Shown: piece after piece, positions 46,275-57,194 of the stretch
Layout of the letters: every line of letters starts with the position of its first letter
How positions within the stretch are numbered: the stretch's first letter is position 1
Origin: Circinella minor
Taxonomy: Eukaryota > Mucoromycota > Mucoromycetes > Mucorales > Lichtheimiaceae
Length of the DNA stretch: 64,000 nt
Direction: 5' to 3'
Assembly: GCA_016758965.1 (NCBI GenBank)
Contig: JAEPRB010000080.1
Coordinates: 91,684-155,683, forward strand
Program-made: the position numbers and the translations under genes
Notes under the pieces: generated by a model
Told to the model about the DNA's origin: nothing
The model's database searches: none
What the model saw: the letters and a program-made list of their open reading frames with translations, nothing else

Positions 46275-48350
46275 ATGAAAACTTTTACTATTGAAGAAGT
46301 TGCACAACATAACAAGCCTAACGACCTTTGGATTATTGTTGACGGCAAAGTATTTGACCTTACCAAGTTTGTAAGTGAACACCCAGGTGGTAAGAAAGTA
46401 CTTACAAAGGTCGCTGGTAAAGATGCTACCAAGAAATTCAAACAATTTCATAATGACGCCATTATGCAACGTGTTGGTTTACCAATGCAAATTGGTGTCA
46501 TTGGTGGTGCTGCTGCTACCAGTAGCGAAGAAAAGAAACCAGTTGAATCGGTTACTGCACCCAATGTAGTTAGTAATACTACCCCTGTTCATCTCGGAGA
46601 ACTTGTTTCTGCTGACCAAGCTCATTTTGGTGAAGGTTTACCTTATGGGGATCCTACTTGGTATCAAGATTGGAATAGGTAAACTAATAATAATAGTAGT
46701 TTAAATTCGAAAAATGTCAACAAACCAAAAAAAACTCATTTTTTAAATATTTATTATGATTTAGTCCTTACTACAATGAATCCCACATTCGTCTTAGAAA
46801 AGCTATTCGTGAATTTGCTGAAAAGGAACTTATGCCCTATTGTCATGAATGGAGTGAAGCTAAAGCTATTCCTCGTGACGTTGTTAAAAAAGTAGGTCAA
46901 TTGGGCTTTTTGAATGCTGTAAGCGGAGCTGGTACTACACCTTCTGTTGCCCATCTTATGCCTTATCCTCTTCCTGCCGGTCTTAAACCTGAAGAATTTG
47001 ATATTTTCCATGAATTTATTTGTATTGATGAAATTGCTCGTTGTGGATCAGGTGGTCTTTTATGGGCTTTACAAGGTGGTTTAGCTATTGCTTTACCTCC
47101 TGTTATGAACTTTGCTCCTGAACCTATTAAGAATAAGGTTGTTCCAGAATGTTTGGCTGGTGAGAAATTTATTGCCTTGGCAATTACTGAACCTGCTGCT
47201 GTAAGTCAAAAAAAAAAGCTAATATATATATGTCATGTTATGAGAAGCAAAAAAAAAAAAAAAGAAAGGAAAGGAAAGGAGGGTATTATTGTGTGTGTAT
47301 GTTTTACTAACCACAAATAATTTTATTTAGGGTTCGGATGTTGCTGGCTTGAAAACACATGCTGAAGATAAGGGTGATTATTATTTGTTGAATGGTGAAA
47401 AGAAATGGATTACTCAAGGTGCTTATGCTGACTATTATGTGGTTGCTTGTCGTACTGGTGGTGCTGGTATGGGTGGTGTATCCTTATTCTTGGTCGAACG
47501 CGCTTGGGAAGGTGTTGAAGCTCGTTACATGGATGTAATGGGTATGTGATAGTTTTCTTTTTTTTTTAAAAAATCAAAATACCCTTCCTCCCCTATAAAA
47601 TTGGTTGCTAAGTTTGTCTTGGATATTACTTTGATACCGGGAAAATGTTATTTACACATGATTATGTGTAGTGATAGCTTTTATTTGGACAACTTATCAC
47701 TAATTTAAGAAATTTGATTTATGTGTTGAAATATAATGACTGATTTAAATTGTTTATTTTATATAGGAATGTGGGGTTCAGGCACAAGTTATATTACTTT
47801 TGAAGATGTGAAAGTACCCAAAACTCATTTAATTGGTAAACTCAATCATGGTTTCAAGTATATTATGCATAACTTTAATCATGAACGTTTGGGTATTGTT
47901 ATGCAAGCCAATCGTTTGGCTCGTGTTTGTATTGAAGAATCTTTCAGTTATTCATTAAAACGTAAAACATTTGGTGTTCGTTTAATTGATCATCCTGTCA
48001 TTCGTAATAAGTTGGGACATATGATTCGTCAATGTGAAAGTACACATGCTTGGTTAGAAAACATTATGTATCAAATCAAGACTTTACCTCATGAAGCTCA
48101 ACCCTCTCGTCTTGGTGGTCCTATTGCTTTACTCAAGGCACAAAGTACTCAAACTTTTGAATATTGTGCTCGTGAAGCTGCTCAAATCTTTGGTGGTTTA
48201 GCTTATACGCGTGGTGGTCAAGGTGAAAAGGTGGAACGTTTGTATCGTGAAGTTCGTGCTTATGCTATTCCTGGTGGTTCTGAAGAAATTATGCTTGATT
48301 TAGGTGTTCGTCAAGCTTTAAAGAACTATGAAAGAAAGTCCAAGATGTAA
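46275..48350 (+). CDS. Acyl-CoA dehydrogenase with N-terminal cytochrome b5 domain
   Basis: Flavoprotein acyl-CoA dehydrogenase fused to a cytochrome b5 module, an architecture known in fungi. Exons are 46275-46678, 46765-47200, 47331-47541 and 47767-48350, giving 544 residues. Cytochrome b5 covers residues 1-78 with EHPGG and FHND ligands. A Ser/Thr/Glu linker follows, then the dehydrogenase from about residue 125: IRLRKAIREFAEKELMP, FIALAITEPAAGSDVAGLKT (FAD/substrate site), GEKKWITQGAYADYYVVA, RLGIVMQANRLARVCIEESFSYSLKRKTFG, AREAAQIFGGLAYTRGGQGEKVERLYREVRAYAIPGGSEEIM. The usual C-terminal YEGTSEI is replaced by IPGGSEEI, so the medium-chain-type catalytic Glu is absent there and the base must lie elsewhere, as in LCAD/IVD-type enzymes. 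The fused b5 may accept electrons from FAD. Confidence 0.92.
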
Positions 48351-48670
48351 AATTAATAGTTTTATGAAAACTACTATTCAATAGAAACTAAATAGAAAAT
48401 ATATTTTTTTTTTCATTTATTGGATTACTTGTATATACATTTTTATATATCATTATTATTAAATTAATAATAACAATTTGAATAACTTTTTCAATTTCTC
48501 TTATTCTTTTTTAATACGTGTAATAAGAAGTATGTATGATAATGGTAAATTATTGAAAATAGGTTCCTTTTTATAAAAAAAGTTTTTGATTGTTATTTTT
48601 TCGGTTACACAAAACATCCAAGTTATATTTTTTTTTCTTCTTTTTCTTCCTTTTTAATTATTTATCATAC
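48351..48670. other. Spacer before the HMG-box gene
   Basis: AT-rich 3' UTR and leader sequence; nothing else seen. An in-frame ATG at 48590 could extend the next protein by 27 residues, but they are Phe-rich and translated from a T-tract, so I start at 48671. Confidence 0.5.
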
Positions 48671-50312
48671 ATGTTTTCATTAAAAAGTAGAAAAGAAGCT
48701 TCATTTATTTGGGATTGTCCTTCATGTAATAAAGACGACGTTTCTTTTTATAGAAAAGGTTCACTTGCTGGCAAAGCGTAAGTTATATATATATCATTGT
48801 GTATGCATCGAACCACAGAGATACATTTAGAATAACTAATCCCTAATTCAAATATATTTTTTATTATTATTATTATTTTAGTAAATGTCAAAATTGTCAA
48901 CATGTATGGAGTTGGGAAGAGCCAAAAAACAAACCATTATTAATAAATAATAAAACAACAACAAAGCAACAAGAACGAGCACCATTCGTCGACACAGATA
49001 ATCAAGAACGACCTTTTTCTTTAGTAAAACGAAAAACATCCTTAGTAAAAAAGACACCCCAACAACAACAACAAAAAAGAATATTATTTAATGACACTCA
49101 ATATCATCAAGAAGAAGAAGAAGAAGAAAAAAAAATAAAATATCCTGTTTCTTTATTTGGTGATAGTGATACTGAATTTACAGAAGATAATTCATCCACT
49201 GTGATGAACAATTCAAATGAATTATTTGAAAAAAGACGTCAACTCGTTAATATATACAAGAAACGTATGATTCATAACAACAGTGATAACGATAGTAATA
49301 GTAATAGTAGTATTATCAATAACAGCGAATTAAATAATACCCATGGATTAAAGGAAGACATATCTTCTAATTTAGTTAAAAAATATGTATCAACTTTCAT
49401 GGAAAATGAAAAAGATTCACAACAAAAACTTGATTCATCCTCTTTATTATCTAATATTAATCAAATGAAAGAGCTATCATCATCAGCAACAACAACAACA
49501 ACATCTTCTTTAATTGAAAATTATAAAAGAAATGAATCATCTTTCTTACATGATGATGATTATTTAGTAAAGAAAACATCCAATCATCGTCAACAACCCG
49601 AAATAATGAATGTTATATCTTCTGATCAAGAAGAAATGGAAGAAGATTATGATGAAGAAATAATGTCAGATCAAGAAGAAATAGTAGAAGACCAAGTAGA
49701 AAAGAAAAAAGAAAAACGATTTAGAAAACCAACACCTATTCAAAAATTTAATCCGTATCTATTATTTGATAATGAAAATCGTCAACGAATTACAAAAACG
49801 AATAGAATAGGAATAGATGGGAGACGTGGTAATATTTGTAAATTAATAGCACAAGAGTACAATGCTCTTCCAGAGGTAAAATATATTCACTCTATTTATG
49901 AGATATATATATTAAATATATTAAATATATTAAATATGTATATTAGGAAGAAAAACAACGATACAAAGAAAAATCTGTAAAACTTAAACAAGAATTCAGA
50001 AAGAAATCACAACCAAAAGAAAAAAAGTTACCAGTGACTGCATATCATTTATATTTTAGTGATATAACACCTAAAATTAAAGCAGAACATCCAGAATATA
50101 ATTTTCGACAACTTAGTAAATTAGTGGGTAGATTATGGACAAGAATGGCAAAAGAAGAACAACAAAAATATATTAATAAATCACAAGAATTAAGAGCCAA
50201 GTTTAGAGAAGAAAATCCAGAATTAGCAGAACGATTAGCAAGACAAGTAACTAAAAAAAGAGTAGCAACTCGTTTACAAAAAGAACTTCTTGAAGCAGAA
50301 AAAAATCCTTAA
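48671..50312 (+). CDS. Zinc-ribbon protein with two C-terminal HMG boxes
   Basis: Probable nuclear DNA-binding protein. Exons are 48671-48777, 48882-49875 and 49947-50312, giving 488 residues. N-terminal zinc ribbon: Cys16-x2-Cys19 (CPSC) and Cys38-x2-Cys41 (CQNC), with WSW after it, resembling Elf1/TFIIS-type ribbons. Residues 45-300 are disordered, rich in Gln, Asn, Ser, Asp and Glu. HMG box 1 is about 312-385 (PTPIQKFNPYLLF...ICKLIAQEYNALPEEEKQRYKEKS). HMG box 2 is about 395-458 (VTAYHLYFSDITPKIKAEHPEYNFRQLSKLVGRLW...QQKYINKSQEL). The intron before exon 3 falls inside box 1. I cannot name an orthologue; chromatin or transcription function is inferred from domains. Confidence 0.85.
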
Positions 50313-50648
50313 AGTTTTTTTTTTAAAATATAATTTGTAATTTACATTATAATTATTAGCTTTGTATATAAATCATAATAAATAAATAAACAAATAATAA
50401 TATTAATACAAAAGTAGTAGTAATGAATGTCCCTGAGACGACTGCATGATTCAACTGAGAAAAAAATTAAAAGACCACTCTACAAACATTTTTCTTTTGG
50501 GCACTAAGTTAGTTTCGGTTAGTTTCATTCTTAGTTTCATGATATATAACACGTCACATGGAGCGGAATATTAAAAATTTTTTAAACAAAAGTCACACTG
50601 AAAAAAAAGTATAAAAAGGGAGCAAACTTGGGAAACTCAATGAACCGC
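50313..50648. other. Spacer with the U2 snRNA promoter
   Basis: 3' UTR of the HMG-box gene, then sequence upstream of U2. The GTTAGTTTC-type motif is repeated near 50508-50538. A TATA element is listed separately. Confidence 0.5.
50610..50619 (+). promoter_or_regulatory. TATA box of the U2 snRNA gene
   Basis: TATAAAAAGG starts 39 bp before the predicted U2 5' end. Confidence 0.6.
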
Positions 50649-50839
50649 ATCCTCTCTGGCCTTTTGGCTAAGATCAAGTGTAGTATCTGTTCTTTATAGT
50701 TTAACAACTATAATGTGGAACATTGTTCCACTCGTTGTTAATCTAATTTTTTTCACCCGGTCCTTCCGCTCTGGCTTGCCATCGGCGGGACCACAGGTGT
50801 CCGTGGCCTGACACTGTCAGCCGTGTGACGCCGACCCCA
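50649..50839 (+). ncRNA. U2: U2 spliceosomal snRNA
   Basis: The 5' part is unmistakable: ATCCTCTCTGGCCTTTTGGC (stem I), then TAAGATCAAGTGTAGTATCT, which contains the GTAGTA branch-site recognition element. Stem IIa is TTATAG-loop-CTATAA, and IIb is a GTGGAACATTGTTCCAC hairpin. A T-rich Sm-like site (AATTTTTTT, 50744-50753) precedes stem-loop III (GGTCC...GGGACC) and stem-loop IV (GGCCTGAC-ACT-GTCAGCC). Length about 190 nt is normal for U2. The recognition element pairs with TACTAAC, the branch site seen in introns of this window such as the CPA1 leader intron. The 3' end is estimated. Confidence 0.95.
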
Positions 50840-50873
50840 TCTTTTTATTAAATAAGTAAATGATTAAAAAAAA

Positions 50874-50904
50874 AATAATAATAATAATAATAATAATAAT
50901 AATT
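50874..50904. repeat. (AAT)n microsatellite
   Basis: Ten or so AAT units shortly after the U2 gene, in the spacer before EHD. Confidence 0.9.
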
Positions 50905-51111
50905 TTTATATTTTATGGAATAATATTATAACCGGTTTTGTTAGTTTAAAAAATCTCATTTCTTTCTCCTTATTATAATAATCAATGCAATTTCACTTTC
51001 AGCATCTTTTTTATTTTTCGGTCTCGAGAATTAAAAGAAAAAACGTGCCTTTTTTTTTTTTTTATTTTAACTTTTTTTTTTAAAAAATAAAACGTGTTTT
51101 TCATCTAAATA

Positions 51112-53126
51112 ATGTCATTACGATTGAAAAAGAATGGGAAAGGGTCTCCTGCTCCAAGTGGAACACCTGGTAGTAATGGTAGTTTTACTGAAGATGAATA
51201 TCATCAAGTTATTGAAGGTGTTAAACGTACCTATAATCAAAAGATTCGTCCTTTAGAAGTAACTTATAATTTCGAAGGTTTGTTTTTTTTATTATTATTA
51301 TTATATATTTATTATTCGAAATGAGCTAATAAACTATTATTATTATTATTATTTTTTATATAAAAAGGGTTCCATTCATCCCCTTTAACTAATTCTGATA
51401 TTGAAGCCAAACCTATTGTATTACTCATTGGTCAATATTCAACTGTAAGATGAAAGAAATAATAATAATAGTATTTTCTATAATTTTAATTTTATGGTGT
51501 TTTTGGTGTATGGGGAAAAAAATAAAATAAATTAGGGTAAAACAACATTTATTCGTTATTTACTCGATAAAGCATATCCTGGTGAACATATTGGTGTTGA
51601 ACCAACTACTGATCGATTTGTTGCAGTAATGCATGGTACTGAAGATCGTATTACTCCCGGTAATGCTGCTGCAGTAAATCAAGATTTACCTTTTCAAGGT
51701 TTAAATCGATTTGGACAAGCTTTATTATCAAGATTTCAGGTAAACTCTTTTATAATAATAACAAAATATATAATTAATTATTGTGTTTTTGATTATGTTT
51801 TAGGTATCTCAAACACCATCACCTGTATTAGAAAATATGACGATTATTGATACACCTGGTATTTTAGCTGGTGATAAACAACGTATTGAACGTGGTTATG
51901 ATTTTACTGCAGTCATTGAATATTTTGCTCAACGTGCTGATCTTATTCTTCTTATGTTTGATTCTCATAAATTGGATATTTCAAATGAGTTTAAAAATGC
52001 TATTCATTGTTTACGTGGACAAGAAGAAAAAGTACGTGTTGTTTTAAACAAGAGTGATATGGTTAGTCAACAACAATTAATGCGTGTGTAAGTTTTGATT
52101 TTTTTGATTTTAAATATTAAAAAAAAAAATAGAAAACACATGAAAAGAAAATGATTTAAATTTTTTTTAAAAAAAAATGATAGATATGGTGCTATGATGT
52201 GGTCACTTGGTAAAGTAGTTCAAACACCTGAAGTGATGCGGGTCTATCTTAGTTCTTTTTGGGTTGATAAACCACCTAATTCTTTTGAAGAATGTCGTGA
52301 ATTAATTGAAGCTGAATCAAAGGATTTATTACGTGATATGAAAGAATTACGTCGTAATGCTGCTATTCGTAAAATTAATGAAATTGTTAAACGTGCCAGA
52401 TTAGCTAGAGTAAGTTGAATATAATAATATTAATAATGCACCCATAAATAATAACTCATGATATAAAATATATAGGTTCATGCATTGATTATTAGTCATT
52501 TAAAAAAAGAAATGCCATCCATGTTTGGTAAAAAAAAGAAACAAGAAGCATTATTAGCTAATTTGGAACAAGAATTTGTCAAGATTCAACAACGTTATCA
52601 TCTTCCTGCAGGTGATTTCCCTAATCCAGATAAATTCAGACAAAATTTAGCACTTTATGATATGGATAAATTTAAATCATTGAAAGAAGATTTATTGGAT
52701 AAAGCAGATGAAGCATTATCACAAGATTTACCTCGATTAATGTCCCGTTTTCCTATGATGAATCCTGAATTAGAAAAATCTCAACGAAATCCATTTGAAG
52801 AATTTGGTCATGCATCAGAAAATGATATTCCACCTTCTTATTGGGATTTTACATCTATAGATAAAACTTCTTATATACCCATGTTTCAAGGATTACATCC
52901 ACGTGAAGGTAGAGTGAATGGAGGATCTGTCAAACCTATATTAATGGATAGTGGATTACCTAATGATATCTTAGCTCAAATTTGGCGATTATCTGATTTT
53001 GATGGAGATGGATATATGGATGTCGATGAATTTTCTATTGCTATGCATTTAATTAAAGCTGTTAAGAATGGTGCTGAATTACCTGAAAAACTTCCTTCAA
53101 CTTTACTTCCTCCAAGAAAGTTTTAA
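51112..53126 (+). CDS. EHD1: EHD-family dynamin-like ATPase with C-terminal EH domain
   Basis: Membrane-remodelling ATPase of endocytic recycling. Exons are 51112-51277, 51368-51444, 51536-51739, 51804-52087, 52184-52409 and 52476-53126, giving 535 residues, the usual EHD length. P-loop is [15 protein letters not shown]; switch regions EPTTDRF and IDTPGIL; NKSD specificity motif. A helical domain includes [20 protein letters not shown]. The linker has NPFEEF, resembling the autoinhibitory NPF of animal EHDs. The EH domain (about 435-535) has [41 protein letters not shown] with a complete EF-hand loop, and a conserved Trp. Intron 1 lies in the N-terminal region; it has a GTTTGT donor and intron 2 falls just before the GKTTF part of the P-loop. 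It converges with YIPF6, 177 bp between stops. Confidence 0.95.
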
Positions 53127-53303
53127 ACAATACCCTTTTTCCTCTTCTCTTTCAATTTTTTATTTATTTATTTATTATACTTCTTTATCTCCCCCTTTTC
53201 TTTCTTATTGATATATAAACAAATCTATTTTTCTTTTTTTTGCCATCTATCCCCTTTTTTTTTTTTCATTTTCATATTCTTTTGTGTTTTATTATTATTA
53301 TTA

Positions 53304-54204
53304 TTAAGAAATAAGAACCAACCAAGAAATGATTAGATAAAAAAGACATAACGGATAAACCTATTTTAAAAAAATAATTAGTTATTATTATTTTCCCTTA
53401 TTTCCCCTCCCCCACCCACCCAAAATATCTTACCGCTAATGCACGTCTATTACGTAAATGTACTTCAGATTCTGATAAGAAACCAACAGATGCTATATAT
53501 TCCTATTAGCCTTTTATTTTTATTTTTCTTTCAAAAATAAAATAAAAAATATAATTTACCATAAGTAGACCATAAAAATGTAAGAATAGCTAAAGGTAAT
53601 CGTACCCAAATTAATTTAACAAATAGAGCTACAATAGCTGCAGCAACTAACGGAAATAAACAATATCCAAGAACACAAACGGATTGAAAAAATGATCTAA
53701 TAAAAAAAAAAATTATATAAATAAATAAATGAGACTTTTTTTTTTATTTTAATATAGAGTTTACTTACACTGCACCACCTAATAACTTGGCATTTAATGT
53801 TACTACAGCTGCGCCAAGCCATACAATAACGAATACACCTGTAAAAATAGATACAGCTTGATCTCCAGGTGCACTTCCACTAAGTATTCTATTTTAAATA
53901 TATAAGTTTAATAAAAGTTCCCCATCCAAATGTATAAAACAAAAACCAAAAAAATCAACTTACATGGCTAAAGAAAGACATAAAATAAGTGGACCCCATA
54001 AATCCCCTATATATATCATTATTATTATCATCCATGTTAATATTCTATATTAAAAATCACCATTTAAAAAGAAATATCTTACAGTCTTTTAATACGTTTC
54101 GATCGCCTTTTGGATGAAGTACTTGTTGAAGTTTATTTGCTACTTGTTTCAAGTCACGTAACTAAAAAAATATATATAACTTGTTTAGTTTCTTTATTTT
54201 TTCT

Positions 54205-54239
<35 letters not shown>

Positions 54240-54594
54240 AAGTATAAATATTTACAATGGTTGTAGAGACAGGTTCATCTAAAGTATCTTCACCAGAATA
54301 AGAAGCTTGATGAAAAGATTGTTGTTGTTGTTGGCTTTGATAGGATTGTTCATTTAAAGGAATGGAAGAAGAACCAATACTACCACTCACTTGTTGACTA
54401 TAAGCAAAAGGATTAGCTTCAATATGTTTTGAAGGAGGAGTTGTTGTTGTTGTTGTTGTTGTACGTGTTGTTGATTGACCAGCTAAATCCAAATCAGGTT
54501 CTACATAAAAATGGTCACGATCGGATGAAGAAGCAAATGGATTATCATAAAGGTCATTTTTATTTCCATCGCCAGTATGACTTGCTGAAAGCAT
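53304..54594 (-). CDS. YIPF6: YIPF6-like Golgi membrane protein (Yip1 family)
   Basis: Multi-pass Yip1-domain protein of the Golgi. Exons (minus strand) are 54594-54256, 54161-54083, 54006-53964, 53888-53769, 53696-53560, 53492-53434 and 53360-53304, giving 277 residues. The N-terminal 105 residues are polar, Gln/Ser/Thr-rich, with two NPF motifs (DNPFAS and ANPFAY). The family core begins TLDEPVSTTI, then LRDLKQVANKLQQVLHP, DWDLWGPLILCLSLAM and about five membrane segments (VSIFTGVFVIVWLGAAVVTLNA, SVCVLGYCLFPLVVAAAIVALF, VRLPLAILTFLWSTYAS). It ends with LAVYPLCLFYLIISWLVLIS, very like the end of animal YIPF6. The small last exon (19 codons) is confirmed by this match. Confidence 0.93.
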
Positions 54595-55163
54595 TATTTT
54601 TTATACGTGCTTTTTTGTATGTAGTGTGTGTGTGTGTTTTTTATGTAGAAAAATAACTCTTTATATAGAAAGAATGAAAAAAGCGGGTTATGAATGTGTT
54701 TAGTTTTTGTTGGTTCACAAAAAACTATAAAAAAAAAAAAAAAGTTATTCATCAATGCCGCTATTTAATTATTATTGTTTTTGTGTGTTTTGAAACTAAG
54801 AAAGATTATAATTTTTATTAGATATTTCTATTAGATATAAGTTGATATATAAAAAAAAAAGTTGTCAATATAATAATTAAATAGAGAAATATAGTGATAA
54901 AAGGAGGGGAAGAAAGGAGAAAGGGAGAATAGAAGGGGAAGGGGAAAAATAATCTTTTATGCCTTCTAACAAATAAAAAAAAAAAAAAGGAGTACATAAT
55001 AAAAAACAAAAAGGCTATCAATTTTTTTTTTTTTTGGGTTTTATTCAAAGGCAAAGTGACACACACACACACACTCAAACATCTTTTTTTTTTTTCTTCT
55101 TTTTCCATTTTTCTTTTCTTTTTCCTGCAATTTTTTATTTTTCTTATTTTAAAGTTTTTATTA
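54595..55163. other. Divergent promoter region between YIPF6 and the F-box gene
   Basis: Strong purine/pyrimidine strand asymmetry, long A and T runs and a (CA)n tract at 55060-55074. No gene seen. Confidence 0.5.
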
Positions 55164-57194
55164 ATGAATTACTGTGAAAATCAAAAAAATACCATTGATA
55201 ACGACAGCATTAATAATAATAATAAAAGTTCTTCGAGTGATGGTACTCATATTTTAACGGTTCCACGAGCTGATTATTTACTTTGGTGTAAACGACGAAT
55301 GGAGGGTCCTGTTATTAATAATGATACTAATGCAATGCCAATAATTCCAACAATCAATACTATGCTTGAAACATCAACAACAACAACAACAACAACACCA
55401 CCATCGATAACAGCGTCATTAGATAAAAAGAAAACAACAACAACAACAACAACAGTAACAGTACCAAAAGGATCTCCATTTGGGTTTGCATTACCACCCG
55501 AATTATTATTAGAAATCTTGAGTTATTTAAAAGAATCGCAATCAGCTTTATATGCAGTATCACTTGTTTGTCGACAATGGATGTTATGTGCTGCTCCATT
55601 ACTTTATCGTCATGCTAAAATTATGGATACTTTTCGTTATGCTACTTTTATTTTGACTCTGACACGAAATAAAAAAACACTTTTTTATGGTAGTCTTATA
55701 CATACTTTGGACCTTGCAGCAGGAAACAAACTTTTTGGAAATAATAATAATAATAAACAAACAAATACTACTCATTCAACCACCCCAACTGGAATGACGG
55801 ATCAACAAATGGAAGAAGAAAGAGATAATGCTATTTTATTACCAACTCAAGAAGAAGAAGATGATGATGATGAACGACAAGATCCAAGAAGAGAAGTTGT
55901 AACACAACCTGAATCTTTTATTGATAACCATGGAAACAGTGATGTAAATAATCAGTCTACAACATCAACGACGACAACTATGATGACAGCGAGAACCACT
56001 AGAGCGAATTGGACAATTCAACTTGTAAACCCAAATAATAATGAAAATAACACACCTGTAACAACGACAACAGTGACAACGACAAATAATAATAATAATA
56101 ATGATATAGGATGGGAAGCATTATTACAACAACGTCAGCAACAAGAAGAAAATAATAATAGTAGTAATACTACTATTGAATCGGAATATTATGAAGCACG
56201 TGATATGAAGCATGGTCATTTATTTGTGACAACTTCATCCTTACTTCAAGTCGCTAAAACATGTAAAAACTTGACATGTTTAAACATGTCCTTAACAACC
56301 TTATTCTATGACAGTATGATTGCAGAAACGGGGGAATATGTATCCACTTTACAACATTACGCTGTTCAACCTGGTTTAACTCATATTTTGATTCCCATGA
56401 GTAAAGTAATTGAAACCATGGGTAAAGAATGTATTCATTTACAACAAGTCATAATGCAACGATGCGATTGGGTAACAGCACAAGTAATTTGGTTATGGGT
56501 CACGCATTGTCCGAAATTAATTCGATTGGATGCCAGACGATCAAATAAATGCTCTGTCAAGAAATTAGTTTCTAATTTATTAGAAGCTGAACCTAATCCA
56601 TATCAACAACAACAATTACAACGAGAAGAAATGGATCATTATTCTCAAGATAATCATCATCAACAACAACAAGACGATATGGGTATGGAAATGATGATGA
56701 ATGATGCACCCATGTTAGATCATTCTGAAGAAGAGGAAGAAGAAAGAATCTTTTTTGGTAATTTAAGACACCAACCACCACCACAGCAACAACAACAACG
56801 ACGACCTTATTTTCATGATCGTCATAACCATCACCATCCAATTCAAAATCAAAATAATAGTAATAATAATAATAATATAAACCGGATACCACCAGTAGTG
56901 ATACATGATCATGAATTATTAAATATTCAAAGGTATCGTGATAATTTGGAAGCATTAGAAACAACATTGACACAACGATTACAACAAAGACGTGGTAGTA
57001 TAAACCAACGACCGAGTTTGAACCGAAGGTCGACAACAACAAGAACCACGAGACGAACATCCACTACTAATAATACATCTTCTTTTTCTTCTGATAATAA
57101 TCCTATTCCAGAATGGCGTACATTAAAACAAGTTGTATATGACATTTTAGTAGATGCAATAGAACGTGGTGCTGATCTTCCTTGGTTTCCATGA
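55164..57194 (+). CDS. F-box protein with leucine-rich-repeat-like C-terminus
   Basis: Intronless gene of 676 residues, read as a substrate adaptor of an SCF ubiquitin ligase. The F-box is at about residues 110-155: ALPPELLLEILSYL, then YAVSLVCRQWMLCAAPLLYRHAKI. A Glu/Asp- and Asn/Thr-rich insert (about 200-340) follows, then LRR-like segments (LLQVAKTCKNLTCLNMSL, CIHLQQVIMQRCDWV, WVTHCPKLIRLDARRSNKC). Gln-, His- and Asn-rich low-complexity sequence follows. The C-terminus WRTLKQVVYDILVDAIERG is well formed and may be a conserved end. Trinucleotide tracts (ACA, AAT, CAA) encode poly-Thr, poly-Asn and poly-Gln. I start at 55164; an in-frame upstream ATG at 55056 would add an implausible Phe-rich leader. 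Confidence 0.82.
   Translation: MNYCENQKNTIDNDSINNNNKSSSSDGTHILTVPRADYLLWCKRRMEGPVINNDTNAMPIIPTINTMLETSTTTTTTTPPSITASLDKKKTTTTTTTVTVPKGSPFGFALPPELLLEILSYLKESQSALYAVSLVCRQWMLCAAPLLYRHAKIMDTFRYATFILTLTRNKKTLFYGSLIHTLDLAAGNKLFGNNNNNKQTNTTHSTTPTGMTDQQMEEERDNAILLPTQEEEDDDDERQDPRREVVTQPESFIDNHGNSDVNNQSTTSTTTTMMTARTTRANWTIQLVNPNNNENNTPVTTTTVTTTNNNNNNDIGWEALLQQRQQQEENNNSSNTTIESEYYEARDMKHGHLFVTTSSLLQVAKTCKNLTCLNMSLTTLFYDSMIAETGEYVSTLQHYAVQPGLTHILIPMSKVIETMGKECIHLQQVIMQRCDWVTAQVIWLWVTHCPKLIRLDARRSNKCSVKKLVSNLLEAEPNPYQQQQLQREEMDHYSQDNHHQQQQDDMGMEMMMNDAPMLDHSEEEEEERIFFGNLRHQPPPQQQQQRRPYFHDRHNHHHPIQNQNNSNNNNNINRIPPVVIHDHELLNIQRYRDNLEALETTLTQRLQQRRGSINQRPSLNRRSTTTRTTRRTSTTNNTSSFSSDNNPIPEWRTLKQVVYDILVDAIERGADLPWFP

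Noticed and set aside
48590..48670. N-terminal extension of the HMG-box protein from the ATG at 48590
   Set aside because: The added residues come from a T-tract (poly-Phe). The ATG at 48671 directly precedes the basic segment before the zinc ribbon.
55360..55599. Minus-strand ORFs inside the F-box gene (also 56593-57060 and 56927-57226)
   Set aside because: They are poly-Leu/Val/Tyr shadows of ACA, AAT and CAA codon runs on the coding strand.
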